Origin: Roseomonas fluvialis
GTDB taxonomy: Bacteria; Pseudomonadota; Alphaproteobacteria; Acetobacterales; Acetobacteraceae
Assembly: GCF_022846615.1 (NCBI RefSeq)
Contig: NZ_AP025637.1
Coordinates: 1,234,501 to 1,298,500, forward strand
Direction: 5' to 3'
DNA length: 64,000 bases
This document shows, piece by piece, positions 37,093-46,536 of this stretch (position 1 is its first letter; the number at the start of each line of letters is the position of its first letter). The notes beneath the pieces were generated by a model, which worked only from the letters and a program-made list of their open reading frames with translations, made no database searches and was not told where the DNA came from. A program made the translations under genes and the position numbers.

Positions 37093-38385
37093 CTAGACCC
37101 GCGCCCGCGCGCGCGTCAGCACCACAACCGCCTCGACCTGGGCGGAGTGCACGAACTGGTCGACCGGAGTCGCGGCCGCGACCTGCCACCCGGCCTGCGC
37201 GAAGGCTTTCGCGTCGCGCGAGAGCGCCGCCGGGCTGCACGAGACATAGACCACCACCGGCACCGCGCTGCGCGCGAGCAACGCCGCCTGCTCGGCCGCG
37301 CCGGCAAAGGGTGGGTCCAGCACCACGGCGGCGAAGGGGGCGAGTTCGGCCAGGGTCAGCGGCTGCCGCGCCAGGTCCCGCCGTGTCGCGGCCAGCGGCA
37401 GCCCAGCGCGCCCGGCCGCCGCGGAGAGTGCGGCCACGGCGCCGGCATCGCTCTCGAAGGCCGCGACCCGCCCGCGCGCGGCGAGCGGGATGGACAGTGT
37501 GCCGAGCCCCGCATGCAGGTCGGCGATGCGCCCGCGCCCGGCCAGGCGCGCCGGCAGGCCGGCGAGTACGGCGGCGATGATGGCGGCTTCGCCGGCCGGG
37601 CTCGCCTGTAAGAAGGCGCCGGGCGGCGGCACGACCGTCACGCCCGAGAGCGCGATGCCGACGGGGCCGTGCTGCACCGCGACCTCGGGTACCGCATTGC
37701 CCTCGGCCCAGGCGATGCGCGGCAGGCCGGCCTCGGACGCGAAGGCGGCGAGCAGCGCGCGCTCGGCCGGCCCGATCGGGCCATCCGTGCGCAGCAGCAG
37801 GTCCGGGCCGGTGTCGAGCAGGTTCACCACCGCCGATCCCTCCCGCCGCAGCGCCGGCAGGCGCCGCAGCAGCGCGCGCAGCGGGCCGATCAGCGCGACC
37901 AGCCGAGCGTCCAGCACGGGGCAGGCGTCGAGGTCCAGCACCTCGGCACTGCCGGCGGCGTGGAAGCCGATGCGGATGCCCCCTGGGCCGCGCCGCAGCG
38001 CGAGGTCGGCGCGGCGGCGCAGCCCCATCGGGGTGGCGATGGTGGGTGCCACGGGTGCCGCGGGAAACCCGGCGCGGGAGAGCGCCTCGGCCACCCTGGC
38101 GCGCTTCCAGCCCGCCTGTGCCCCCGGCGCCCAGTGCTGCACGGCGCAACCGCCACAGCCCTGTTCGAAGTGGACGCAAGGCGGGGTCACGCGGTCGGTG
38201 CTGGCCAGGATGACGGCGTCCAGCCGGGCGCGCAGGCCGTCGCGGCTGCGCGCGAGCGGGGTGGCGCCCACCGTCTCGCCCGGCAGGGCGCGCGGGACGA
38301 AGCAGGTGGTGCCATCGGGCAGCGCGGCGATGCCATCGCCCGCCGCACCCATGCGTGTCACGCGCAGTTCGACCGGCGTGGTCAC
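37093..38385 (-). CDS. TrmA/RlmD-family RNA (uracil-5)-methyltransferase
   Basis: A 430-residue class I methyltransferase that carries a [4Fe-4S] cluster. The cluster site is seen in CVHFEQGCGGCAVQHW, a TRAM-like domain precedes it (VTRMGAAGDGIAALPDGTTC), and the carboxy region shows the nucleophile VYVSCSPAALSRDAK and the DPP motif VLDPPFAGA. GTG 38385 overlaps the DUF2721 stop (GTGA), which supports that start. It modifies a uridine in rRNA or tRNA. The exact site is unknown. Confidence 0.9.
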   Translation of the reverse strand: MTTPVELRVTRMGAAGDGIAALPDGTTCFVPRALPGETVGATPLARSRDGLRARLDAVILASTDRVTPPCVHFEQGCGGCAVQHWAPGAQAGWKRARVAEALSRAGFPAAPVAPTIATPMGLRRRADLALRRGPGGIRIGFHAAGSAEVLDLDACPVLDARLVALIGPLRALLRRLPALRREGSAVVNLLDTGPDLLLRTDGPIGPAERALLAAFASEAGLPRIAWAEGNAVPEVAVQHGPVGIALSGVTVVPPPGAFLQASPAGEAAIIAAVLAGLPARLAGRGRIADLHAGLGTLSIPLAARGRVAAFESDAGAVAALSAAAGRAGLPLAATRRDLARQPLTLAELAPFAAVVLDPPFAGAAEQAALLARSAVPVVVYVSCSPAALSRDAKAFAQAGWQVAAATPVDQFVHSAQVEAVVVLTRARARV

Positions 38386-38813
38386 TTCTCGTGGCGCAAG
38401 GGGAGGCTGCGGGCCGAGAGCAGCACCTCCCACAGGAAACACAGCAGCGCCATGGTCAGGAAGCCCATCGCCACCACCAGCAGCAGCGCGACGTGCTGTC
38501 CCACCGTCACGCCGACCAGGGGCTCGACGAAGGAGACGATGACGAGCACGCACAGCAGGCAGGCCGCGATGATCGCGAAGGTGATGCCGCGATAGGTCAG
38601 GCGGGCGCGGCGCACCAGCCGGCGGCGTTCCTGCAAGGGAACCTGGTTGCCGTCCAGGATCTCCCGGTAGCGGTCCGCCAGGCGCTGCAGCCGCCCGTTC
38701 AGCAGCGACAGCAGCGCCATGATCCCACCCAGGATGAAGGCGGGCGCGATGGCCACCTGCAGGGTGCGCTCGATCGCCGCGAGGTCGACCGAGCCGATCA
38801 GATGGTTCAGCAC
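38382..38813 (-). CDS. DUF2721 family membrane protein
   Basis: A 143-residue protein of the DUF2721 family with three hydrophobic segments (ERTLQVAIAPAFILGGIMALL, YRGITFAIIAACLLCVLVIVSF and LLLVVAMGFLTMALLCFL) and the conserved LLSLLNGRLQRLADRYREI between. It starts with GTG 38813, 12 bp after the acyl-CoA dehydrogenase stop, and is coupled to the RNA methyltransferase. Role unknown. Confidence 0.85.
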   Translation of the reverse strand: MLNHLIGSVDLAAIERTLQVAIAPAFILGGIMALLSLLNGRLQRLADRYREILDGNQVPLQERRRLVRRARLTYRGITFAIIAACLLCVLVIVSFVEPLVGVTVGQHVALLLVVAMGFLTMALLCFLWEVLLSARSLPLRHEK

Positions 38814-38825
38814 CCGCCCGCGGCC

Positions 38826-40025
38826 CTAGCCGCCGAACGCGTTCAGCCCGGTCTGCGCGCGGCCGAGGATCAGCGCATGGACGTCGTGCGTGCCCTCGTA
38901 GGTGTTCACCGTCTCGAGGTTCATAACGTGCCGGATAACGTGGTATTCGTCGACGATCCCGTTGCCGCCGTGCATGTCGCGCGCCATCCGCGCGATATCG
39001 AGCGCCTTGCCGCAGTTGTTGCGCTTGACCAGGGAGATCATCTCCGGCGCCACCTTGTGCTCGTCGAACAGCCGGCCGACGCGCAGCACGGCGTGCAGGC
39101 CGAGCGTGATTTCGGTCTGCATGTCCGCGAGCTTCTTCTGGATGAGCTGCGTCGCCGCCAGCGGCTTGCCGAACATCTTGCGGTTCAGCGTGTAGTCGCG
39201 GGCGCGATGCCAGCAGTCTTCAGCGGCGCCCAAGGAGCCCCAGGCGATCCCGTAGCGCGCGCGGTTGAGGCACTGGAACGGACCCGCCAGCGACTTTACG
39301 CCCGGCAGGCGGTTCTCCTCCGGCACGAAGACGTCATCCATCATGATCATGCCGGTGACGGACGCGCGCAGCGAGAACTTGCCCTCGATCTTCGGGAAGG
39401 TGAGCCCTTTCATGCCGCGCTCGAGGATGAAGCCGCGCAGCACGCCGTCGTCATCCTTCGCCCAGACCACCGCGATGTCGGCGATCGGCGAATTGGTGAT
39501 CCAGGTCTTGGACCCCGACACGATGTAGCCGCCATCGACCTTCTTGGCGCGCGTGCGCATCGAGGACGGGTCGGAACCCGCATCCGGTTCGGTCAGGCCG
39601 AAGCAGCCGACCCATTCGCCGGTGCGCAGCTTGGGCAGGTACTTGTCCTTCTGCGCGTCCGACCCGAAGGCATGGATCGGGAACATTACCAGCGAGGACT
39701 GCACGGAGAAGGCGCTGCGATAGCCGGAATCGACGCGCTCCACTTCGCGCGCCATCAGCCCGTAGGAGACGTAGCCCACGCCGGCGCAGCCATGGCTGTC
39801 GAGCGTGGCGCCGAGAAAACCCATCTCGCCGAACTCGTTCATGATCTCGCGGTGGAAGTGTTCCTTGCGGAACGCCTCCTGCACGCGCGGCAGCAGCTTT
39901 TCCTGGCAGAAGGCGCGCGCCGCGTCGCGGATCATGCGCTCGTCCTCGGTGAGGACATCATCGAGCAGCAGCGGGTCGTCCCACACGAATTGCGCGCGCG
40001 TGACAGGCTTGGTGACGACGTTCAT
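38826..40025 (-). CDS. gcdH: Glutaryl-CoA dehydrogenase-like acyl-CoA dehydrogenase
   Basis: A 399-residue flavoprotein. The catalytic glutamate is in the motif [17 protein letters not shown] (about residue 377), and [39 protein letters not shown] and the carboxy end match bacterial GcdH, which oxidises and decarboxylates glutaryl-CoA to crotonyl-CoA in lysine, tryptophan and aromatic degradation. GGAGG lies 7 bases before ATG 40025. The amino-terminal ATG at 40043 is less likely. Confidence 0.85.
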   Translation of the reverse strand: MNVVTKPVTRAQFVWDDPLLLDDVLTEDERMIRDAARAFCQEKLLPRVQEAFRKEHFHREIMNEFGEMGFLGATLDSHGCAGVGYVSYGLMAREVERVDSGYRSAFSVQSSLVMFPIHAFGSDAQKDKYLPKLRTGEWVGCFGLTEPDAGSDPSSMRTRAKKVDGGYIVSGSKTWITNSPIADIAVVWAKDDDGVLRGFILERGMKGLTFPKIEGKFSLRASVTGMIMMDDVFVPEENRLPGVKSLAGPFQCLNRARYGIAWGSLGAAEDCWHRARDYTLNRKMFGKPLAATQLIQKKLADMQTEITLGLHAVLRVGRLFDEHKVAPEMISLVKRNNCGKALDIARMARDMHGGNGIVDEYHVIRHVMNLETVNTYEGTHDVHALILGRAQTGLNAFGG

Positions 40026-40209
40026 GGCGGTGTCCTCCGGCATCCGGCCGCCAGGGTGCGCCCCTGCCCGGCCCTCGGTCCATCACGAAAGCCGGGCGGA
40101 GTGCGCCCGGATGGCATGCGCGCAGGCTTGGCGTGGGGCTGCGCGCGTAAGCAAAACCATATCAGCGGCCGCGCGACCCCATCACGGGCCACGCGTGCGG
40201 CCGCGGGTG

Positions 40210-42123
40210 TCAGGCCGCCTCGGTCTCCGGCGCGGCCTCGGGGGCGGCGGGGCGGGGGCGGGGGAGCGGGATGGTCATGAAGGCCGGCACCGCATCGCCG
40301 AAGCCCTTGACCGATGGGCCGAGGTCCTCGGGGCGGTAGCGACGCTCGCCGCGCGGTTCGCGGTCCCGCTCGCGCTCGCGGCGGGGTTCGCGGTCCGGGC
40401 GGGGTTCGGCGGTCTCGCGCTCGATGCGCGCGGAACGGTCGCGGTCGCGCTCGCGGCGCGGCGCTTCGGTGGCTTCGGCGCGCGGGGCGCGTTCGCGGCG
40501 CGGGCGCGGCGCCTCGGCGGCTTCCTCGACGGGGGCGGCATCGCGCGGGCGGCGCGCGTCGGCATCTGCATCGCGCGGGCGGCGTGCGTCGGGGTCGCGC
40601 TGGCGGCGCGCCTCGGGGTCACGCGGGGCGCGTTCGCGCGGCGGGGCGTCGCGGCGCGGCGCGGCGTCGCGTCGCGCACCGTCGCGTCCGCCGCGGCCCT
40701 TCGGCGCGGCGGCACTGCGGCCACGACCACGCCCGCGCGGGGCGCGCATCGCTTCCTCGATCTCCTCGTCAGTCACGACGTCGAGGCCCTCGACGACCAT
40801 GCGGGGGATGGGCTTGCCGGTCAGCTTCTCGATCGCGGCGACGTTGCGGGCGTCGTCGGCGGTCGCGATGGAATAGGCACGGCCCTCGCGCCCGGCGCGG
40901 CCTGTGCGCCCGATCCGGTGGACATAGTCCTCGTCGCGGAACGGCACGTCGAAGTTGAACACGTGCGAAAGGCCGCCGATGTCGATGCCGCGTGCGGCGA
41001 CGTCACTGCACACCAGCAGCTGCAGCTCGTTCGCCTTGAAGGCATTCAGCGTCGCGAAGCGGGTCGACTGGTCCATGTCGCCGTGCAGGGCGCCGACGCT
41101 GAAGCCGTGCTTCTTCAGCGACTTGTAGAGGATGTCGACCTCGATCTTCTTGTTGCAGAAGATCAGCGCGTTCTGCACCTGCTCGACGCGGATCATGCGC
41201 CGCAGCGCCTCGCGCTTGTCGTGCGGCTGCACGTAGACGATGCCGGCGGTGATGGTGGTGGCCACGGAGGCCGGCGCCGAGACCGCGATTTCCTTGGGGT
41301 TGGACAGGAAGGCATCGGCCAGGCGGCGGATCTCGGGCGCCATGGTGGCGCTGAAGAACAGCGTCTGGCGGATCTTGGGCAGCATGCCGACGATGCGCTC
41401 GACATCGGGGATGAAGCCCATGTCCAGCATGCGGTCGGCTTCGTCGATCACCAGCAGCTTGCAGTCCGCCATCAGGATGCGGCCGCGGTCGAACAGGTCG
41501 AGCAGCCGGCCGGGTGTGGCGATCAGCACGTCCACGCCCTTCTCGAGCACGTCGCGCTGATCGTTCATGCTCTCGCCGCCGATCAGCAGCGCGTGGTTGA
41601 GCTTGAGGTGCTTGCCGTATTTCTCGAAATTCTCGGCGACCTGCAGCGCCAGTTCGCGCGTGGGCTCCAGGATCAGCGAGCGCGGCATGCGGGCCTTGGC
41701 GCGCGATCCGGTCAGGATGTCCAGCATCGGCAGCACGAACGACGCCGTCTTGCCGGTGCCGGTCTGCGCGCAGCCCAGCACATCCCGGTTCATCAGGACA
41801 TACGGTATCGCCTGTTCCTGGATCGGCGTCGGATGGACGTAGCCGGATTCCGTGACGGCACGCAGCAGTTCGTCGGACAGGCCGAGGTCAGCGAAGGTGG
41901 TGCGCGGCGGTGGCGCGTCCTCCTCCTCGCTGTAATCGGGCACCTCGTCATCGTCGGCGTCGTGGTGCTGCGCCGGCGCGGCCTCAATATCGGCCTCCGG
42001 AACCACTTCGGCCTCGGGGGGCGCCGAGGCGATCATCGGCTCGGGGGTGGTCTCCGGCTGAGCCGGGACATCGGTCGCGTCAGCGGCCGTAACGGGAAGG
42101 TCGTTCAATTCGCTCGATTCCAT
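40210..42123 (-). CDS. DEAD-box ATP-dependent RNA helicase
   Basis: A 637-residue helicase. An acidic disordered head of about 75 residues leads to the Q motif FADLGLSDELLRAV, motif I AQTGTGKT, motif II VIDEADRM, SATM (motif III) and HRIGRTGRAGREG (motif VI). The last 150-170 residues are a repetitive Arg, Asp, Pro, Ala-rich low-complexity tail with DARRPRD-like units, an RNA-binding style extension. It belongs to the RhlE/DbpA-like group and is probably needed for ribosome assembly or RNA decay. Orientation and neighbours give no special partner. Confidence 0.92.
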   Translation of the reverse strand: MESSELNDLPVTAADATDVPAQPETTPEPMIASAPPEAEVVPEADIEAAPAQHHDADDDEVPDYSEEEDAPPPRTTFADLGLSDELLRAVTESGYVHPTPIQEQAIPYVLMNRDVLGCAQTGTGKTASFVLPMLDILTGSRAKARMPRSLILEPTRELALQVAENFEKYGKHLKLNHALLIGGESMNDQRDVLEKGVDVLIATPGRLLDLFDRGRILMADCKLLVIDEADRMLDMGFIPDVERIVGMLPKIRQTLFFSATMAPEIRRLADAFLSNPKEIAVSAPASVATTITAGIVYVQPHDKREALRRMIRVEQVQNALIFCNKKIEVDILYKSLKKHGFSVGALHGDMDQSTRFATLNAFKANELQLLVCSDVAARGIDIGGLSHVFNFDVPFRDEDYVHRIGRTGRAGREGRAYSIATADDARNVAAIEKLTGKPIPRMVVEGLDVVTDEEIEEAMRAPRGRGRGRSAAAPKGRGGRDGARRDAAPRRDAPPRERAPRDPEARRQRDPDARRPRDADADARRPRDAAPVEEAAEAPRPRRERAPRAEATEAPRRERDRDRSARIERETAEPRPDREPRRERERDREPRGERRYRPEDLGPSVKGFGDAVPAFMTIPLPRPRPAAPEAAPETEAA

Positions 42124-42317
42124 GGCCCGGCCAGGCGGGCCGCCAGAGGGGTTTGCGGTGGGTGGCCGAGCCCCGGCAGGGCGCGCATCCGGGGCCGGCG
42201 ATCCGGCCCGCCAATCCACGAGCGCCGCGCATATGCGCCGGATCGGCGCGAAGATCAAGGATTTCCGCCTCTCCGGCCGCGTGGACGGCGGCGGGGCGCA
42301 GCGGTAACACCGCCGCC

Positions 42318-43016
42318 ATGACCGACACTCCCGCCCTGCTGCTGCTGCCCGGCCTGCTGTGCGATGCCCGGCTGTGGCGCGACCAGGTGGCCGCGATGGC
42401 GCCGCTGGCCCGCCCGGTGGTGGCGGACCTGACCCTGGATGACCGGGTGGGGGCCATGGCGGCGCGCGCGCTGGCCGCGACCGAAGGCCCCTTCGCGCTG
42501 GCCGGCCTGTCCATGGGGGGGTACGTTGCGCTCGAGATCCTGCGCGCCGCACCGGGGCGGGTGACGCGCCTCGCGCTGCTCGACACCTCCGCGCGGCCGG
42601 ACACCGAGGACCAGACACGCCGTCGCCGCGGGCTGATCGCGCTGTCGCGCTCGGGCCAGTTCCGCGGCGTGACGCCGCGGCTACTGCCGCAACTGATCCA
42701 TCCCTCGCGCCTCGACACGCCACTCGCCGAGGAGGTGATGGCCATGGCCGAGCGTGTTGGCCAGGCCGCCTTTCTGCGCCAGCAGGAGGCCATCATGCAC
42801 CGCCCCGACTCGCGTCCGTACCTGCCGCGCATCGCGGTGCCCACGCTGGTCGGCGTGGGCGCGGAGGATGCCCTGACCCCGCCGCATCTGGCCGAGGAGA
42901 TGGCCGCGCTGATCCCGGGCGCGCGGCTGCGCCGCTTCACCCATGCCGGCCACCTGCCGACCATGGAGACGCCCGAGGCGGTGAATGCCGCGCTGGCGGC
43001 CTGGCTGGTCGCCTAA
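42318..43016 (+). CDS. Alpha/beta hydrolase
   Basis: A 232-residue compact hydrolase. LLLPGLLCDARLW is the oxyanion region, LAGLSMGGYVALEI the nucleophile elbow, and GVGAEDALTPP plus THAGHLPTMETPEAV complete the triad. ATG 42318 was chosen as it precedes the conserved start. Similar proteins are esterases or peptidases of unknown substrate. It is on the opposite strand to both neighbours. Confidence 0.85.
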   Translation: MTDTPALLLLPGLLCDARLWRDQVAAMAPLARPVVADLTLDDRVGAMAARALAATEGPFALAGLSMGGYVALEILRAAPGRVTRLALLDTSARPDTEDQTRRRRGLIALSRSGQFRGVTPRLLPQLIHPSRLDTPLAEEVMAMAERVGQAAFLRQQEAIMHRPDSRPYLPRIAVPTLVGVGAEDALTPPHLAEEMAALIPGARLRRFTHAGHLPTMETPEAVNAALAAWLVA

Positions 43017-43022
43017 CCGGCG

Positions 43023-43988
43023 CTATTCGAGGGTGATGCCGACCTCGCGCACCAGCGCGCCCCATCGCGCATCCTCGGCCGCGATGCGCGCGGCCAAAGC
43101 AGCCCGGCCGGAGGCGGCGGGCTCGGCGCCGATGGCGCGGAAGCGTGCGGGCAGGTCGGAATCGGCCATGGCCTCGGCCACCGCGGCCTCGATTCGGGCA
43201 GCAAGGGGCTCCGGCAGGCCGGCCGGCGCGCCCACGGCGATCCAGGACAGCGCCTCGAAGCCGGGATAGGTGGCGGCGACCGGCGGCAGGCCGGGCGCCT
43301 GCGCAATCGGTTGCAGCGACGTGACGGCAATGCCGCGCGCCAGGCCGCCCGCCAGCGTGGCGCGCGCGGTCGGGATGCCATCCACCAGCACCAGCACGCG
43401 CCCGGCGATCAGGTCGCGCTGAGCCTCGGGGCTGCCGCGGTAATGCACGAATTCGCAGCGCGCGCCGATCTCGCGCATCAGCCAGGCGGCGGCGAGGTGC
43501 GGCACCACGCCCGCCCCGCCGGTGCCACAGAGCGGCGGCTGCGGCAGCGCGCGCACCCAGTCGGCGAAGCCTGCCAGCGTCTCGGCGGGCACCGAGGGAT
43601 GCACCAACAGCACGCCGGGAAACGACGCGAAATGGCTGATCGGCGTGAAGTCGCGCGCCGGATCGAAGCCGAGGTCGCGATACAGGTGCCGGTTGATCGC
43701 GACCGTCGCCGCCAGCAGCGTGCCGAGCGTCGCGCCATCGGGCGCGGCCCGCGCCAGCGCCGCGGCGGCCAGGTTGCCGGCGGCACCGGGTCGGTTCTCG
43801 ACCACGATGGCGCGGCCGAGCAGCGGCGACAGGCGCTCGGCCAGCAGGCGCGTGAGCATGTCCGGCCCGCTGCCGGCGGGCAGGCCGACCAGCCAGCGGA
43901 TCGGGCGGGTGTCGCGCGGGGCTTCCTGCGCGGCAGCCGGCGCGGCGATCGCGGCCGCGGCGATGGCGGCCAGCAGCAGGCGCCGCAT
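43023..43988 (-). CDS. Bug/TctC family substrate-binding protein (second)
   Basis: A 321-residue periplasmic binding protein. The signal peptide ends IAAPAAAQE, and the mature start IRWLVGLPAGSGPDMLTRLLAERL with VENRPGAAGNLAAAALARAAPDG is characteristic of the family. Its ATG is 2 bp after the ATP-grasp stop codon, so both are likely co-translated. No TctAB proteins are present. Ligand unknown. Confidence 0.9.
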   Translation of the reverse strand: MRRLLLAAIAAAAIAAPAAAQEAPRDTRPIRWLVGLPAGSGPDMLTRLLAERLSPLLGRAIVVENRPGAAGNLAAAALARAAPDGATLGTLLAATVAINRHLYRDLGFDPARDFTPISHFASFPGVLLVHPSVPAETLAGFADWVRALPQPPLCGTGGAGVVPHLAAAWLMREIGARCEFVHYRGSPEAQRDLIAGRVLVLVDGIPTARATLAGGLARGIAVTSLQPIAQAPGLPPVAATYPGFEALSWIAVGAPAGLPEPLAARIEAAVAEAMADSDLPARFRAIGAEPAASGRAALAARIAAEDARWGALVREVGITLE

Positions 43989-43990
43989 GG

Positions 43991-44944
43991 TCAGGCCGCC
44001 TGCGCCGCGCGCGGGAGCAATGCGGCCAGGTGCCGCGCCACCGCCAGCGGCGCCGAGACGCCGGCGCGGCGCTCCGCCTCGGGGTTGTAATTGGTGTTGG
44101 TATTGACGTCGTAGGCGAAGGTCTCGCCGGCCGCGTCGGTGATGAACTCGATCGCGCCGACGCCGACGCCATTGGCCGCCAGGACGGCCTCCATGCGCGG
44201 GATCAGCGGGTGGGTGAAGCCGTCCAGGATCCGGAACTTGTCGCCCGGCGCGACGGCGGGGCAGGCGGCACCCTCGGGCAGCGCGCAGGCATCCGCCGGG
44301 CAAAGCTCGAAGCCCTCGGAGGTATCCACCCGCACGGCATAGACGAACTTGCTGCCCACGAATTCCGCGCGGGTGATGAAGGGCTGCGGCGCGGCGATGT
44401 AGCGCTGCGCCAGCCAGATGCCGTCGCGCGGGAAGGCGTGCGGGTCCTCGCTGGCAGCGATGCGCGCCACCGCTTCCTCGAGCGCCGCGGCCGATTGCAC
44501 CAATTGCACGCCGAGGCCCTTGCCGGCCCGGTTGTGCTTCAGGATCAGCGGGAAGCCGATGCGCGCGGCGGCCTCGCGGATGTGCTGTTCACCCACCACC
44601 GCCACGGTCGGTGGCGTCGGGATGCCGAAGGCGGCCAGCGCCTCGTATTGCGCAACCTTGGACAGTTCCAGCTGCAGCGCACGCCGCCCGTTCACCACGA
44701 CGCGCCCGTGGCGCTCCAGCCATTCGATCACCGCCCCCGCATATTCCGGCGCGTAGACATGCCCGCGCGTGTGGGAGGAGGCGGACATGCGATTCCAGAA
44801 CACGCCCTCGGGCGGCGGCTGCGTCAGGTCGAGCAGCCCGCGGTCGAGAAACCACTCCTCATAGGGCGCGCGCAGCGCGGCGAAGGCGTCGCGGAAGGGC
44901 GCGAGCCAGGCGTCGTTCTCGTGGATGACATGGATCTTGGGCAT
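43991..44944 (-). CDS. ATP-grasp family ligase (RimK/carboxylate-amine type)
   Basis: A 317-residue ATP-grasp protein. The lysine and glycine-rich loop ILKHNRAGKGLGVQLVQS, the nucleotide-binding IWLAQRYIA and the metal-binding end GAIEFITDAAGETFAYDVNTN are all visible. Enzymes of this type join an acid to an amine with ATP cleavage. The closest known style is RimK or D-Ala-D-Ala ligase, but the substrate here is unknown. The gene has no ribosome site in view at ATG 44944 and lies next to a hairpin-bearing AT-rich gap. It is directly followed by a Bug binding protein. Confidence 0.85.
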   Translation of the reverse strand: MPKIHVIHENDAWLAPFRDAFAALRAPYEEWFLDRGLLDLTQPPPEGVFWNRMSASSHTRGHVYAPEYAGAVIEWLERHGRVVVNGRRALQLELSKVAQYEALAAFGIPTPPTVAVVGEQHIREAAARIGFPLILKHNRAGKGLGVQLVQSAAALEEAVARIAASEDPHAFPRDGIWLAQRYIAAPQPFITRAEFVGSKFVYAVRVDTSEGFELCPADACALPEGAACPAVAPGDKFRILDGFTHPLIPRMEAVLAANGVGVGAIEFITDAAGETFAYDVNTNTNYNPEAERRAGVSAPLAVARHLAALLPRAAQAA

Positions 44945-45019
44945 GGCGGCGGTCCAGGCGAGGAGGGTTCAGGCTGTATTGAGAAAAAACATTCCAAACG
45001 CCTGGCGACAACCCCTATG

Positions 45020-45041
45020 GAGAAGAAAGAAATTTCTTCTC
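45020..45041. repeat. AT-rich hairpin with GAAA tetraloop
   Basis: GAGAAGAAA, loop GAAA, TTTCTTCTC forms a perfect 9-bp stem, with unusually AT-rich flanks (such as GAGAAAAAACATTCC at 44981-44995). It lies in the 214-bp divergent gap between the ATP-grasp gene and the PH-domain gene. A role as an RNA stem or protein-binding site is open. Confidence 0.5.
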
Positions 45042-45158
45042 ATGTAGCCCAGGCAGCCGCAAACCGCTGCCTGATGCCGCCGATGGCGCGCCAATCCCTT
45101 CCCCGTTGCCCGCTGCCGCGCCAGCCCGTAATGCGATGGAAGACGCAGGGAAGCCCGC

Positions 45159-45548
45159 ATGTCCGAAACAATCCTCCTCGAGACGCGTGAGACCAAACGC
45201 TCCTACGGGCCGGTCTGGTTGGTGCTGGGCGTGCTGATGCTGGGCCTGCCCTTCCTCGGCCGGCAGCGCATCCGCCTGACCAATGAACGCATCACCGTCG
45301 TCTCCGGCTTCTGGACCAAGGTGCGCGACGACATCGAGATCTTCCGCATCCGCGACGTGGTGGTGAAGCAGAGCCTGTATCAGCGCCTGCTGGGCATCGG
45401 CGACGTGGTGGTGAAGTCGATGGAAGGCCGCACCGAGGAACTGCACGTCCTGCGCGGCGTGCCCGACCCGGTGGCCGTCAGCGAGCACATCCGCAACCTG
45501 TGGAACCGTGCGGCACGCCCGGCAGGGCCGGCGACCACGCTCGACTGA
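45159..45548 (+). CDS. Bacterial PH domain membrane protein
   Basis: A 129-residue protein with one hydrophobic segment (YGPVWLVLGVLMLGLPFLG) and a bacterial PH (bPH2/YdbT-like) domain, shown by RQRIRLTNERITVVSGFWTKVRDDIEIFRIRDVVVKQ in parts. The pattern continues in LYQRLLGIGDVVVKSM. Its role is probably at the membrane, but no specific partner is known. Confidence 0.8.
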   Translation: MSETILLETRETKRSYGPVWLVLGVLMLGLPFLGRQRIRLTNERITVVSGFWTKVRDDIEIFRIRDVVVKQSLYQRLLGIGDVVVKSMEGRTEELHVLRGVPDPVAVSEHIRNLWNRAARPAGPATTLD

Positions 45549-45609
45549 TCACGCTGAAGCGCGCACGCGCCATGCGCCCGCCGCAAAGCGCGGGGCATGG
45601 TCCGCCTGC

Positions 45610-46536
45610 ATGACTGACAGCGCCGCTTCCGCCTGGCCGCCGATCGCGCGCTTCATTGCGGCCGAGCGGCGCCTGTCCGCGCGTGCCGTGCGGGCCGGGC
45701 CGGTCGCGGCGGGGTTCTACGAATTCCTGCGCTTCGGTGCGAAGCAGGGCTGGGCCTGCCTGTTCGGGGGCGCGCTGCTGGCACTGCTGGTCGCCACCCA
45801 CCTGTTCTACCCGCGCGAGTCCTGGCTGCCGCGCTACGATTTCCTCCTCGTCGCGTGCATCGGGATCCAGGCCGCGCTGCTCGCGCTGCGCATGGAGACG
45901 CTCGACGAAGCGCGCGTCATCCTGGTCTTCCACGTGGTCGGCACGGCCATGGAGGTGTTCAAGACCGCCGTGGGGTCCTGGAGCTACCCGGAATTCTCCT
46001 ACCTGCGGATTGGCGGCGTGCCGTTGTTCACCGGGTTCATGTACGCCGCCGTCGGGTCCTACGTCGCGCGCGCCTGGCGGCTGTTCGACTTCCGCTTCAC
46101 GCGCCACCCGCCCGCCTGGGCGGTGCTGGTGCTGGGGGCGGCGATCTACGTGAACTTCTTCACCCACCACTACACCTGGGATGCGCGCTGGGTGCTGTTC
46201 GCCGCGGCGGGCGTTATGTTCGGCCGGTGCCGGATCTGGTTCCGCCCCTGGCGCCGCTACCGCTGGATGCCGCTGCTGGTCGGCTTCGGCCTGGTCGCGC
46301 TGTTCATCTGGTTCGCCGAGAACCTCGGCACCTTCGCCGGCGTCTGGCTGTACCCGCACCAGCGCGGCGGCTGGTCGATGGTGCCGCCGGCGAAGTTCGG
46401 CGCCTGGTTCCTGCTCATGCTGCTGTCATATGCCCTGGTGTTTGCGCTGCATGAGGGCAGGGGCGCGGTGCGCGCGCCGCCGCCACGCGCAAAGATGGCT
46501 TTCCCCAGCGCGCGCGCCTCTGCCACGGTGCGGTGA
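45610..46536 (+). CDS. DUF817 family membrane protein
   Basis: A 308-residue polytopic protein with about seven to eight helices. The segments VFKTAVGSWSYPEFSYLRIG, GVPLFTGFMYAAVGSYV and NFFTHHYTWDARW are conserved in DUF817 proteins. The last codon overlaps the start of the MFS gene (GTGATG), so they may form an operon. Function unknown. Confidence 0.85.
   Translation: MTDSAASAWPPIARFIAAERRLSARAVRAGPVAAGFYEFLRFGAKQGWACLFGGALLALLVATHLFYPRESWLPRYDFLLVACIGIQAALLALRMETLDEARVILVFHVVGTAMEVFKTAVGSWSYPEFSYLRIGGVPLFTGFMYAAVGSYVARAWRLFDFRFTRHPPAWAVLVLGAAIYVNFFTHHYTWDARWVLFAAAGVMFGRCRIWFRPWRRYRWMPLLVGFGLVALFIWFAENLGTFAGVWLYPHQRGGWSMVPPAKFGAWFLLMLLSYALVFALHEGRGAVRAPPPRAKMAFPSARASATVR

Noticed and set aside
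44981..45190. Short reading frame starting at 45017 over the GAAA hairpin
   Set aside because: It has no ribosome site, low-complexity sequence, and it overlaps the PH-domain gene start.
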